Made by a program: the position numbers and the translations under genes. Positions 55,666 to 64,000 of a stretch of DNA of 64,000 nt are shown here, piece by piece (within the stretch, counting starts at the first letter, position 1; each line of letters begins with the position of its first letter). The stretch is from Salmonella bongori NCTC 12419 (GTDB taxonomy: Bacteria; Pseudomonadota; Gammaproteobacteria; Enterobacterales; Enterobacteriaceae). The stretch lies in contig NC_015761.1 in NCBI RefSeq assembly GCF_000252995.1, positions 496,001 to 560,000 of the forward strand, in the 5' to 3' direction. The notes under the pieces are model-generated. The model had not been told where the DNA came from. It saw nothing but the letters and a program-made list of their open reading frames with translations, and made no database searches.

Positions 55666-56319
55666 TTAGACTTCTGTCAGCGTGGTTTCCAGCGGCAGGC
55701 GTGATTTCGGTAGCCCGGCGTTGAAATCTTCGACGCTATGATAACCGACCGGTACTACCACCAGGCTGGTATAGCCTTTTTCTTTCAGACCAAACTCAGC
55801 GTCGAGCACGTCGGCGTCGAAACCTTCAATAGGGACAGCATCAAGGCCCATGGCGGCAACGCCCAGCAGAAAGTTGCCAACGTTGAGGTAGACTTGTTTT
55901 GCCATCCACTGATGGTCATCTTTCAGCGAGACGCGGTGCATATCGGCAAAAAAGCGACGGCCTTTATCATTTGCCGCTTTGGCTTCCGGCGTGGCGAAGC
56001 GGCCATCGGCCTCTTCCTGATTAACGACACGCTCAAGCCAGGCGTCATCCATTATGGTTTTTGCGCAGAACACGACGACATGGGACGCATCCAGCATTTT
56101 ACGTTCATTAAACACATAATTTTCGGCGGCGGATTTTGCGACGCGCGCTTTGCCTTCTTCCGTACTGGCGACAATAAAGTGCCACGGCTGGGAGTTGGTG
56201 CTGGAGGGGCTGTACTGGAGCAGCATTTTTAATTTATCCGCTTCTTCGGCGGTTAATTTTTTACTGGGATCGAACGCCTTAGTGGAGTAGCGTTTTAAGG
56301 CGACAGAAACGATATCCAT
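55666..56319 (-). CDS. nfsB: Oxygen-insensitive NAD(P)H nitroreductase NfsB
   Basis: 217 residues, FMN-binding dimer that reduces nitroaromatics such as nitrofurans. The family N-terminus MDIVSVALKRYSTKAFDPSK binds FMN through Arg10-Ser-Lys; SPSSTNSQPWHFIVA, NVGNFLLGVAAMGLDAVPIE and the end PKSRLPLETTLTEV agree with E. coli NfsB. No break was seen. It lies alone between the PTS operon and ybdF. Confidence 0.95.
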   Translation of the reverse strand: MDIVSVALKRYSTKAFDPSKKLTAEEADKLKMLLQYSPSSTNSQPWHFIVASTEEGKARVAKSAAENYVFNERKMLDASHVVVFCAKTIMDDAWLERVVNQEEADGRFATPEAKAANDKGRRFFADMHRVSLKDDHQWMAKQVYLNVGNFLLGVAAMGLDAVPIEGFDADVLDAEFGLKEKGYTSLVVVPVGYHSVEDFNAGLPKSRLPLETTLTEV

Positions 56320-56420
56320 AAATACTCCTGGTTGGTTTAGTACCCTTTTGTATCAACAGGGTACCGGGTTATCGGCAAAAAGATAAGGGAGGAAAATGCG
56401 ATATGACTATCGGTATGACG

Positions 56421-56789
56421 TCAGCGAGGCCGCAGACGCTGTTGATCTCGTTTTGGCAGCCCATCCACCACCAGATTCCATGAATCCTTTATCAAATCAT
56501 TGAGTAGCGATACGGTGATATCCTCGCCTGCATAGACTGAAATCCAGTGTTTCTTATTCATGTGATAGCCTGGCGCAATGCTGGGGTAAATTTGCTGATT
56601 CACCAGCGATTTTTGTGGGTCCGACTTCAGATTTACCAGCGGGCGGCAGTGATGTTCAGTGAAAAGCATGAATATTTTTCCACCGACTTTAAACACATCA
56701 TACTGCGGGCCGAAAGGCCAGCAGTGTTCGGTAAAAGGCAGTTCCAGAGCAAAGCGTTTTGCGCTGGCGTGCAGCGTTTGACCGTCCAT
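56421..56789 (-). CDS. ybdF: MmcQ/YjbR-family protein YbdF
   Basis: 122 residues from MDGQTLHASAKRFALELPFT (ATG at 56789); the upstream ten codons lie inside ramR. YjbR fold: DVFKVGGKIFMLFTEHHCRP, and PGYHMNKKHWISVYAGEDIT. Function unknown, possibly DNA-binding. Its ATG overlaps the ramR stop in TAATG, so it is coupled to ramR. Confidence 0.88.
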   Translation of the reverse strand: MDGQTLHASAKRFALELPFTEHCWPFGPQYDVFKVGGKIFMLFTEHHCRPLVNLKSDPQKSLVNQQIYPSIAPGYHMNKKHWISVYAGEDITVSLLNDLIKDSWNLVVDGLPKRDQQRLRPR

Positions 56790-57370
56790 TATTGTTCCTC
56801 GCGAGTCAGTGCGCGCCACATGGCTTCGAATCCCAGTGCAATATATTCTTCGCCACGCGCGGGATCGCGCGCGGCGAAATCCATGGTCGTTTCGGCCAGC
56901 GCCAGGAAAAGGCCGTCGCCGAAGGCGCGGTACTCATCCGACATAAACACCGGCAAAACGGAGCGATGACACAAATCGCGTAGCTCGGGGAAGATATCGT
57001 CGGCCCGTTGTTCCGTCTCTTTGGTGATCTTGTCGCTGACGGCCAGTTGACGGATAGTACGGTGGCCGGTGGGATGGTTCAGGCCCCAACTGATATAGCG
57101 GTTCCAGATAAAACGGGTCATCGCTTTGGCATCAGTAATGGATCGATCCAGTTCCCCCATCATTGACTGGCAGAGATCCTGCTTTAAATGCAAATACAAC
57201 GCGTTAATCAGCTCATCTTTGGTCGCAAAATAGCGAAATAACGTCCCTTCAGCAACGCCTGCGTTACGCGCAATTACCGCCGTAGAGGCGGCGATGCCGG
57301 ATTGCGCTATCGCCTGGGTTGCTGCTTCCAGTAATGCCAGTTTTTTGTCTTCACTCTTCGGACGAGCCAC
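56789..57370 (-). CDS. ramR: TetR-family repressor RamR
   Basis: 193 residues. The HTH AQSGIAASTAVIARNAGVAE then GTLFRYFATKDEL is the TetR recognition domain; the rest forms the ligand-binding dimer that detects bile acids and drugs. It represses ramA, divergent and 290 bases away. The coding sequence appears intact, and no truncation typical of drug-resistant mutants was seen. Point mutations cannot be judged here. Confidence 0.93.
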   Translation of the reverse strand: MARPKSEDKKLALLEAATQAIAQSGIAASTAVIARNAGVAEGTLFRYFATKDELINALYLHLKQDLCQSMMGELDRSITDAKAMTRFIWNRYISWGLNHPTGHRTIRQLAVSDKITKETEQRADDIFPELRDLCHRSVLPVFMSDEYRAFGDGLFLALAETTMDFAARDPARGEEYIALGFEAMWRALTREEQ

Positions 57371-57484
57371 TACACGTTACCCTTATATCTGTAAAAACAT
57401 GATTGAATCACGCCCGTAGCCGCGTCGCAACGGGGAATGTCAACCTTTGAAAAGTGCCTTGACGGCGTACTTTGGTTCTTTATA

Positions 57485-57504
57485 ATGAGTGCTTACTCAC
57501 TCAT
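57485..57504. promoter_or_regulatory. RamR operator (20-bp palindrome)
   Basis: ATGAGTGCTTACTCACTCAT lies between ramR and ramA and matches the published RamR-binding palindrome, with TTTATA-TAATGAG promoter sequence of ramA overlapping it. No deletion of the operator was seen, so RamR control should be normal. Confidence 0.88.
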
Positions 57505-57660
57505 AATCAAGGGCCGCCTACGTGAAGTGGTGAAAAAGCCTATTGCAGACCACGCCATAAGCCATCTCACAATTTGTGTGGTTATTACTATGCTTATTGC
57601 TGTTGCAGTAAACGTTGTGGCTTGTGAGCCGTTGACGAGTTTGATAGAGGGGAGAGCACG

Positions 57661-58002
57661 ATGACCATTTCCGCTCAGGTTATCGACACGATTGTCGAGT
57701 GGATTGATGATAATTTGAACCAGCCGTTACGTATTGATGATATCGCCCGCCATGCCGGGTATTCCAAGTGGCACCTGCAACGCCTTTTTATGCAGTATAA
57801 AGGGGAGAGTCTGGGGCGCTATGTACGCGAGCGGAAGCTAAAACTGGCGGCGCGCGATTTGCGCGACACCGATCAGAAAGTGTACGATATTTGTCTCAAG
57901 TATGGTTTCGATTCGCAGCAAACCTTTACGCGTATTTTTACCCGTACGTTCAATTTGCCGCCAGGCGCTTATCGTAAAGAAAAGCATAGCTGTACGCATT
58001 GA
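57661..58002 (+). CDS. ramA: AraC-type activator of efflux and multidrug resistance RamA
   Basis: 113 residues, small MarA/SoxS-like protein with two HTHs: IARHAGYSKWHLQRLFMQYK and DICLKYGFDSQQTFTRIFTR. It activates acrAB, tolC and others through marboxes. The 75-codon frame overlapping its start (57437-57664) appears to be leader sequence, not a gene. Its transcript start lies about 120-150 bases upstream at the RamR site. Confidence 0.94.
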   Translation: MTISAQVIDTIVEWIDDNLNQPLRIDDIARHAGYSKWHLQRLFMQYKGESLGRYVRERKLKLAARDLRDTDQKVYDICLKYGFDSQQTFTRIFTRTFNLPPGAYRKEKHSCTH

Positions 58003-58007
58003 AGCGC

Positions 58008-58259
58008 TTAATCAGCCAGTGAAAACCACCGACGCCAGATAAAGCGAATAACAAAATATTCCAGCGTGCCAAGCAACAGAAACCATAAACAAAACAGTAA
58101 GGTATAAAGCTGGTTGAGATCCATAAGATGAAAGATCCCGACCAGCTTTTGTGCCAACGCAAGGCCGGGAGAAGGGACGGGCAGCAGCAGGCTGGAGAGA
58201 AACGCCATCAGCAGGATACCGGCAACGGTCATTAATGATTCAAGCGGGTGTTTCATCAC
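58008..58259 (-). CDS. ybdJ: DUF1158 inner-membrane protein YbdJ
   Basis: 83 residues with two helices: ESLMTVAGILLMAFLSSLLL and LLFCLWFLLLGTLEYFVIRF. It converges with ramA with only 5 bases between stops and lies 62 bases past the start of ybdK, with which it is probably cotranscribed. Function unknown. Confidence 0.88.
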   Translation of the reverse strand: MMKHPLESLMTVAGILLMAFLSSLLLPVPSPGLALAQKLVGIFHLMDLNQLYTLLFCLWFLLLGTLEYFVIRFIWRRWFSLAD

Positions 58260-58321
58260 TTTGTTAAACGTAAGTTAAAACATCATTGTCCGGGATATTG
58301 CCCGGTAACGCAAATTTGCTG

Positions 58322-59440
58322 TCATTGCCCAGCCCAGATCTCACAATGTTTTTGCACCAGGCCAGTCAACGATCCGCCGTCGGCAATAAATTTCCGCATT
58401 GAGTGTGCTTCGTTACCGCTTTTTTTCACCTGCATACGCAGTGCTTCAATCGCACTGTCGGCGCCCACTTTGCCCGCAGAAGCCGTAACGTTGTCTAATA
58501 GACGCAGCGTATCGTCTGCCAGCCGACGGCGATCGCCGGTATAAACATCCGTTAACACCCCTTCCAGACCATAGCGGCACGCCTGAAAGCGGTTGAATTT
58601 ATATAACAGATAGTCCTGTTCCTGAGGTTTAAAGGGACGTTCGGTCAGTAGCCAGTGAGCTGTTGCCTGAATCAGTCCTGCCATATTGATAGCATGATCG
58701 AGGGTGAGCGGCGTATCCATTACCCGAACTTCTACTGTGCCAAAGACCGGGCTGGGGCGGATATCCCAGTGTAAATCTTTGATGCTGTCAATCATCGTGG
58801 TGTAAGACAACTGACGAAATAGCCTGGCAAACTCTTGCCAGTTACTGACCCACGGCATAGGCCCATTATCGGGAAACCCGGAAAAGATATTCAGGCGCGC
58901 GCAGGCAAAACGGGTATCTGATCCTTGCATATAGGGAGACGCGGCGGAGAGTGCAATAAAATGCGGAACAAAATGCGATAACCCGTGTAAGAGATAAATA
59001 GCGTCGTCGCCATTCGCGCATCCGACATGCACATGTTGGCCGAAAACCGTCGCCTGTTGAATTAAGTAGCCGAAATTTTCCAGAGTGCGCTGATAGCGCT
59101 CATTATCACAGACTTCCTGACGTTGCCATTTTTGAAAAGGGTGAGTACCACCGCCACAAATGCCGAGATGGTGTTCCGACGCCGCCTGTAAAATAATGTG
59201 CTGCATGACAGAAAGTTGAGCCGCCGCCTGATCAATGTCACGGCAGACGTCCGTAGCCATCTCCAGCATACTTTCGGTGATATCGTGCTTAACTTCGCCA
59301 GCCGTGAGTCGGGATTTAACGGCATTAATTAACGTAGAAGAATCCTGGCTTAAATCGTAGCCTGGCGGGTTGACCACCTGCATTTCCAGTTCAATGCCAA
59401 GCGTATAGGGGTCAGAAACGTGAAAATCAGGTAGCGGCAT
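58322..59440 (-). CDS. ybdK: Carboxylate-amine ligase YbdK (glutamate-cysteine ligase-like)
   Basis: 372 residues, GCS2 family. TLGIELEMQVVNPPGYDLSQ (ATP/metal site), KHDITESMLEMATDVCRDID, GGGTHPFQKW and GQHVHVGCANGDDAIYLL are the metal-binding motifs. E. coli YbdK has weak gamma-glutamylcysteine synthetase activity; the true substrate is unclear. It lies in the ybdJ-ybdK unit downstream of entD. Confidence 0.9.
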   Translation of the reverse strand: MPLPDFHVSDPYTLGIELEMQVVNPPGYDLSQDSSTLINAVKSRLTAGEVKHDITESMLEMATDVCRDIDQAAAQLSVMQHIILQAASEHHLGICGGGTHPFQKWQRQEVCDNERYQRTLENFGYLIQQATVFGQHVHVGCANGDDAIYLLHGLSHFVPHFIALSAASPYMQGSDTRFACARLNIFSGFPDNGPMPWVSNWQEFARLFRQLSYTTMIDSIKDLHWDIRPSPVFGTVEVRVMDTPLTLDHAINMAGLIQATAHWLLTERPFKPQEQDYLLYKFNRFQACRYGLEGVLTDVYTGDRRRLADDTLRLLDNVTASAGKVGADSAIEALRMQVKKSGNEAHSMRKFIADGGSLTGLVQKHCEIWAGQ

Positions 59441-59467
59441 AGCGATCTCATTTATTAGGGTAATGCG

Positions 59468-60157
59468 CTAAGTATAGAAGCGGGGACGCTTTTGTCGTGG
59501 TGGAGCGAGGTTATTACCGGAGCAAAGGGTGATAACCGCATCATCGTGTTGCAGCCACTGTACAGGGACAACACGTTCAGCCTGAGTGACGGCAAAAGCG
59601 GACAGTATGTTTAACGAGAGATGCGTAGCGGTGAGTGATGTAATTTTGGCACTATCGAACCCCGGTAACGAGAAATTCTCTGAATACGCCTTATAAACAC
59701 TCTCTTTGGCGGAAAAGGCCAGCGTCAGAGCTAGCGGAAAAGGTAGCGGACTCGCCTGGAGAATATGATGCTCATCGCTATCAATAATGGACGAGGCCAG
59801 CTCTGTCGCAGTGTGCTGGCACATCACTTTTTCTATATCAACACCGACGCACTGCCGGGATATAACAGCCAGCGCCGTTGACGCACAGTGGCTGATGCTT
59901 CCAAAGATACCAGCCGGCCATAGCGGCTGTCGTTTATTGCCAATATCGGGAACCATCCTGATACCCGTTTCGCGTAGCGCATGAACGGCGGCGATACGGC
60001 CTGCCAAATGTTCAGCCTTACGCTTGCGCCCGGCAGACCGGAGCCGATGGTGATGAGGAAGCCAAAGCAGATCATGCTCGTGAAAGCTGCTCGCGTCAAA
60101 GTCGATGATATGCAGCATGTGTCCGGCAAAGGGAAGAGAAAAATGGGTTGTCAGCAT
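59468..60157 (-). CDS. entD: Enterobactin synthase phosphopantetheinyl transferase EntD
   Basis: 229 residues. Activates EntB and EntF by attaching phosphopantetheine from CoA. The Sfp-type motifs are HHHRLRSAGRKRKAEHLAGR, FGSISHC, VGVDIEKVM (Mg ligands) and FSAKESVYKAY. It follows fepA by 47 bases; the fepA-entD transcript is Fur-controlled in relatives. The C-terminus is longer than in E. coli, as usual in Salmonella. Confidence 0.93.
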   Translation of the reverse strand: MLTTHFSLPFAGHMLHIIDFDASSFHEHDLLWLPHHHRLRSAGRKRKAEHLAGRIAAVHALRETGIRMVPDIGNKRQPLWPAGIFGSISHCASTALAVISRQCVGVDIEKVMCQHTATELASSIIDSDEHHILQASPLPFPLALTLAFSAKESVYKAYSENFSLPGFDSAKITSLTATHLSLNILSAFAVTQAERVVPVQWLQHDDAVITLCSGNNLAPPRQKRPRFYT

Positions 60158-60204
60158 GGTCTCTTTACATCTCCCTCCCCCGAACGAGGGAGGGAAGGCC
60201 GGTA

Positions 60205-62460
60205 TCAGAAATGGGTATTAATGCTCATATACCACGTACGGCCCGGTTCGTTATAGGTGTACGCGCCAGCGCCTGCCATATAGGCGCCTGTTTGGGTATC
60301 TCTGACGGTTTGCGCATTACCCTCACGCCACAGACGTTTGTCAAACAGGTTATCGACGCCGCCAGTCAGACTGACGTTTTTAGTCACATCCCAGGTCGCG
60401 CTCAGACCAACAATACTGTACGGACTGACGGCTTGCTTATCTGTTCCGGTGACGGGGTTTCCCTGGTAATCATATTTCTTCGGTTCTTGTTTACCGTACC
60501 AGGTGAAGGTTGATTGCAGAGAAACGTCCTGACGTACCTGCCAGCTCAGGGTTGAGTTGAGCGTGTACTGCGGGATAATCGACAGTCGCTCGCCGGTCTC
60601 TTTGTTCTTGCTCTGTAGCATATAGGTCACATTATTCGTCCAGTTCACGGTGTTGCTCACCGGTACGTTTAACGTTCCTTCCAGACCTTCAACGACCGCT
60701 TTAGGCACGTTTTCCCACTGATAGACATCGGTTTTACCGTTGTTGATACGCTGTAATGGCACTGTGCCCGCTTCAATTTTATTACGGTAATCATTGCGGA
60801 ACCAGGTGACGCCGGCCAGCCAGCCATCACGTTTAAACTCCAGGCCGATCTCTTTGTTGATGCTGGTTTCAGCTTTCAGGTCATCGTTGCCCATCATGTA
60901 ACAGCCGATACCGGTGCCGGCGCCAGTTGCGTAGCAGCCCTGGCCTTTACTGTACAAAATATAGTTTGGGTTAGTCTGGTACAGGCTCGGGGCTTTATAG
61001 GCGCGGGCGATCCCCATTTTCAGGGTAAAGTCATCCCCCAGACCTTGTGACAGATTCAGCGACGGGCTCCAGTTATCTCCCACAATGCTGTGATGATCGA
61101 AACGCAGTCCCGGCGTCAGCATGGTGCTCTCGGTTAACTCCATGTTGTTTTCAGCAAAGAGGGAGAAAATTTCTGCTTTTGAATACGGGCTACGATCGGT
61201 ACTGCTGTAACCCGGAATCGTGCCCCCCATGAAGGTTTGTGAGTTGGAGAGTGTATCTTTCATACGTTGTTGGGCCCATTCGGTGCCCAGCGTCAGGTTT
61301 TGGTTGACCAGCAGATCGAAAGGAATGCTCACTTCGCTGTGCAAAGTGACGTCATTCAGATCGGCATCGGCATATTTTTGCGACGCTTTCGGGTCGAAAA
61401 TCCCTTCGGTGCCACCCGCTAAGCCTTCCGGCATACGGGAGTTACGGGTATGTTCATATTGCACCCAGTTGCTGGTAGTAACGCCATTATTCCAGCCGCC
61501 GTTCCAGGTCAGGGAGTAATTCTGCCGATAAAGGCGGTTGGTCTCTTTTCCGTAATTATCCTTTACCAATTGGTTGGTATTCGTATTTTGGGTATCGCCG
61601 GCGTACAGGTTGCCCTGGCGACTGTAACCGGCCTCCAGCTCCAGAGACTGAAGCGGCGCAAAATCCCAACGAACCACGCCGTTGATATCTTTGTTAATGA
61701 CCCCCTCGCGTCCGGCTGGTAACGTGTCGGCGTAACTCCCGGTACGTTCAGACTGATGCCCCTGGTTAATATTGCGCGCATCGGCCTGGGTTTTGTCGAG
61801 ATTGCCATACAGACGGAAGCTGAAATCCCCGCCCAGTGGGCCGTTCAGGCTAAAGTTGGTGCGTTTGGTCGCGCCTTCGTCTTTGTGTTCCGGCGCGTTG
61901 AAATACGTGTTCCAGGAACCGTGCCACTCGCTACCGCCTTTTTTGGTAATGATATTGACTACGCCGCCAGCGGCGCCATTGCCATAACGCGCTGCGGCTG
62001 GGCCGCGTAGGACTTCAATACGTTCGATCATCTCCGGCGGCACCCACGCGGTATCGCCGCGGGTATCGCGTTCGCCGCGCCAGCCCAGCCGCACCGAGTT
62101 ACGGCTGCTGACGGGTTTACCGTCAATCAGGATAAGGGTATTTTCCGGGCCCATGCCGCGAATATCGATTTGGCGGTTATTACCGCGTTGACCGCTGGTG
62201 GAGTTACCGGTCAGGTTAACGCCCGGCATGGTGCGGATGATTTCGGACACATCGCGCGCGGGTGGATTTTTGCGAATTTGATCGGCAGTGATGGTGGAAA
62301 CGCCAGGCGCCTGCAGGTTTTGCTGGGCGGCAGTGACCACGATAGTATCTTCATTGTTGAGTACAGCATTATCGGTTTTCTCTTCCGCCATCACGGGCAG
62401 AGCGGCCCCATAAATCCCTAAATTGACCAGTAAGGTCAGAGAATGAATCTTCTTGTTCAT
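60205..62460 (-). CDS. fepA: Ferric enterobactin outer-membrane receptor FepA
   Basis: 751 residues. Signal peptide MNKKIHSLTLLVNLGIYGAA to AEE; TonB box DTIVVTAAQQ; plug domain with GNSTSGQRGNNRQIDIRGMG; 22-stranded barrel ending at RTWYMSINTHF with terminal Phe. Imports ferric enterobactin using TonB. Divergent from fes; a Fur site lies in the gap. Confidence 0.96.
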   Translation of the reverse strand: MNKKIHSLTLLVNLGIYGAALPVMAEEKTDNAVLNNEDTIVVTAAQQNLQAPGVSTITADQIRKNPPARDVSEIIRTMPGVNLTGNSTSGQRGNNRQIDIRGMGPENTLILIDGKPVSSRNSVRLGWRGERDTRGDTAWVPPEMIERIEVLRGPAAARYGNGAAGGVVNIITKKGGSEWHGSWNTYFNAPEHKDEGATKRTNFSLNGPLGGDFSFRLYGNLDKTQADARNINQGHQSERTGSYADTLPAGREGVINKDINGVVRWDFAPLQSLELEAGYSRQGNLYAGDTQNTNTNQLVKDNYGKETNRLYRQNYSLTWNGGWNNGVTTSNWVQYEHTRNSRMPEGLAGGTEGIFDPKASQKYADADLNDVTLHSEVSIPFDLLVNQNLTLGTEWAQQRMKDTLSNSQTFMGGTIPGYSSTDRSPYSKAEIFSLFAENNMELTESTMLTPGLRFDHHSIVGDNWSPSLNLSQGLGDDFTLKMGIARAYKAPSLYQTNPNYILYSKGQGCYATGAGTGIGCYMMGNDDLKAETSINKEIGLEFKRDGWLAGVTWFRNDYRNKIEAGTVPLQRINNGKTDVYQWENVPKAVVEGLEGTLNVPVSNTVNWTNNVTYMLQSKNKETGERLSIIPQYTLNSTLSWQVRQDVSLQSTFTWYGKQEPKKYDYQGNPVTGTDKQAVSPYSIVGLSATWDVTKNVSLTGGVDNLFDKRLWREGNAQTVRDTQTGAYMAGAGAYTYNEPGRTWYMSINTHF

Positions 62461-62569
62461 TGTATATCCTGCTTTTCTTTAGCCACGTAAGCCAAAGCGC
62501 CCGTCAAAGGTATTGGCCTGGGTGGTGAAATTATGTTCGCGCTTCCCATAGCGCGACAATACGCTATTG

Positions 62570-62605
62570 CAAATGCAAATAGTTATCAATAATATTATCA
62601 ATATA
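62570..62605. promoter_or_regulatory. Fur-regulated bidirectional control region of fepA and fes
   Basis: GCAAATAGTTATCAATAATATTATCAATATATTT is AT-rich with overlapping Fur-type hexamers (GATAAT-like on both strands: ATTGATAATATTATTGATAA). It sits between divergent fepA and fes as in E. coli. The exact box is not resolved. Confidence 0.75.
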
Positions 62606-62646
62606 TTTCGCTAATTATATGTAAAATTCATAATAAACATAGGGTT

Positions 62647-63864
62647 ATGATGGTAGAGGCGCTGGCAACCGGAAGTGAGGCCTGGTGGAGGACGAAAAAC
62701 GGGCCGGAATGGGTACAGGAAAGAGACGGCAATTATCGGGTCACCTTTTGGTGGCGCGATCCGCAAGGGAATGAAACATGCTCCCCGATACGGCGTGTCT
62801 GGGTCTACATCACCGGCGTGACCGATCATCACCAAAATGCACAGCCTCAGACGATGACGCGTATTGCCGGAACGGATGTCTGGCACTGGAGTACGGTACT
62901 GGGCGCTAACTGGCGCGGTAGTTACTGTTTCATTCCCACCGAACGTGATGACATTTTTGCCACTTTTTCACCGGGTGAAACGCCTGATCTACGTGAGTTG
63001 CGTGAAGGCTGGCGACAGCTATTACCGCAGGCGATTGCCGACCCGCTTAATTCCCAAAGTTGGCGGGGAGGGCGTGGTCATGCGGTTTCGGCGCTGGAGA
63101 TGCCGGATGCGCCCCCCCAGCCAGGATGGGATCGCCCTGAAACGCCATCCTCCCCGCCGGTGATGGTGCACTGGCATAGCGAACGTTTGGGTAATTCCCG
63201 TCGCGTATGGATATTGACCACCGGAGACGCTGCGCCGGAAGAAAGGCCACTGGCTATTTTGCTGGACGGTCAGTTCTGGGCGGAAAGTATGCCCGTCTGG
63301 CCTGCACTCGCCTCGCTTACCCAACAACATTTGCTTCCTGGTGCCGTCTACGTGCTGATTGACGCGATCGATACCCAACATCGTGGTCAGGAATTGCCCT
63401 GCAACGCCGACTTCTGGCTGGCGGTGCAGCAGGAATTGTTACCGCAAGTCAGATCCCTGACGCCTTTTAGCGATGATGCCAGACGGACGGTGGTGGCCGG
63501 CCAGAGTTTTGGCGGCCTGTCGGCTCTTTATGCCGGTCTGAACTGGCCGGCGCGCTTTGGCTGCGTACTGAGTCAGTCTGGATCTTTCTGGTGGCCCCAT
63601 CGCACAAGCCAGGCCGGGGGGGAAGTGCTTACCCGGTTGAAAACCGGCGCATTACGTGCGCATGGGTTACGCATCGTTCTGGAAGCCGGCGTGCGTGAGC
63701 CGATCATTTTTCAGGCAAATCAGGCGCTTTATGCCCAACTGAATACCCCTCAGCAGTCCATTTTCTGGCGTCAGGTTGACGGCGGACACGATGCGCTTTG
63801 CTGGCGCGGCGGGCTAACGCAGGGGTTGATGCTGCTCTGGCAGCCGCTCATTGACACGCTTTAA
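62647..63864 (+). CDS. fes: Enterobactin esterase Fes
   Basis: 405 residues, cytoplasmic. Splits ferric enterobactin to free iron. The alpha/beta-hydrolase nucleophile is in VVAGQSFGGLSALYAGLNWP (GQSFGG) and the catalytic His in QVDGGHDALCWRGG; the N-terminal domain is the enterochelin-esterase sandwich (YRVTFWWRDPQGNETC). The first ATG pair at 62647/62650 is used, after a GGTT-type weak ribosome site. Confidence 0.95.
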   Translation: MMVEALATGSEAWWRTKNGPEWVQERDGNYRVTFWWRDPQGNETCSPIRRVWVYITGVTDHHQNAQPQTMTRIAGTDVWHWSTVLGANWRGSYCFIPTERDDIFATFSPGETPDLRELREGWRQLLPQAIADPLNSQSWRGGRGHAVSALEMPDAPPQPGWDRPETPSSPPVMVHWHSERLGNSRRVWILTTGDAAPEERPLAILLDGQFWAESMPVWPALASLTQQHLLPGAVYVLIDAIDTQHRGQELPCNADFWLAVQQELLPQVRSLTPFSDDARRTVVAGQSFGGLSALYAGLNWPARFGCVLSQSGSFWWPHRTSQAGGEVLTRLKTGALRAHGLRIVLEAGVREPIIFQANQALYAQLNTPQQSIFWRQVDGGHDALCWRGGLTQGLMLLWQPLIDTL

Positions 63865-63894
63865 CCGGGCATATGTCCACGACAGGAGTTGAGT

Positions 63895-64000
63895 ATGGAA
63901 TTCAGTAATCCCTTCGATAACCCGCAGGGACAGTTTTACCTTCTGCAAAATGCGCAGCGTCAATTCAGCCTTTGGCCGGCAGAGTGTACGCTTCCTGCAG
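63895..64000 (+). CDS. ybdZ: MbtH-like protein YbdZ, 5' part (cut by window end)
   Basis: MEFSNPFDNPQGQFYLLQNA then QRQFSLWPAECTLPA is the MbtH-family N-terminus (NPFD..FxVLxN..xxQxSLWP). It helps EntF adenylation in enterobactin synthesis. ATG at 63895 after AGGAG; entF is expected just beyond the window. Confidence 0.9.
   Translation, partial: MEFSNPFDNPQGQFYLLQNAQRQFSLWPAECTLPA

Noticed and set aside
57437..57664. 75-codon frame upstream of ramA as a gene
   Set aside because: It begins before the RamR operator, overlaps the ramA start and has no family resemblance; most likely chance.

Overview
The window is chromosomal DNA of an enteric bacterium, almost certainly Salmonella enterica. 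Gene content and order match the hemH to fes arc shared by Salmonella and E. coli. It also holds Salmonella-type genes: apeE, ramR/ramA, the argU (fimU) tRNA beside folD, and a mannose-family PTS operon next to nfsB. The serovar cannot be read from the window alone.

Positions 1-21442 are backbone: hemH (end only), aes, gsk, ybaL, fsr, ushA, ybaK, the sRNA ChiX, ybaP, copA with its CueR-type promoter, cueR, ybbJ-qmcA, fetAB, cnoX, ybbO, tesA, ybbA-ybbP. Positions 21443-28826 continue with mnmH, purKE, lpxH, ppiB, cysS, ybcJ and folD. Two clusters expected in this stretch are missing. The allantoin/glyoxylate genes usually found between mnmH and purK are gone, and so is the type 1 fimbrial (fim/sfm) cluster usually found between folD and argU. 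A short decayed reading frame lies in the fim gap.

Positions 29668-37867 form the accessory region: tRNA-Arg followed by a dead tyrosine integrase, a full-length IS3-family element, an AT-rich O-antigen-polymerase-like gene, an IS110-family relic nested inside a relic of the same IS3 type, an AT-rich membrane acyltransferase, relics of a DUF4160/DUF2442 pair, and a second IS3-family element cut off against rclR. The likely role of the two live cargo genes is surface polysaccharide polymerisation and acylation, i.e. serotype variation.

Positions 37868-64000 return to backbone: the reactive-chlorine locus rclR/rclABC, a coiled-coil protein with a late HPD motif, pheP, ybdG, a frameshifted apeE, and a LevR-type sigma-54 activator next to a divergent operon (EIIA-EIIB-EIIC-EIID plus two SIS proteins) that has a good -24/-12 promoter. 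Then come nfsB, ybdF-ramR, ramA with the RamR operator, ybdJ, ybdK, and the enterobactin genes entD, fepA, fes and the start of ybdZ.

The most interesting parts are the argU island with its wzy/acyltransferase cargo, the two cluster losses, the apeE frameshift, and the PTS/SIS operon of unknown substrate. Names were assigned by recalling family sequences; no database search was run.
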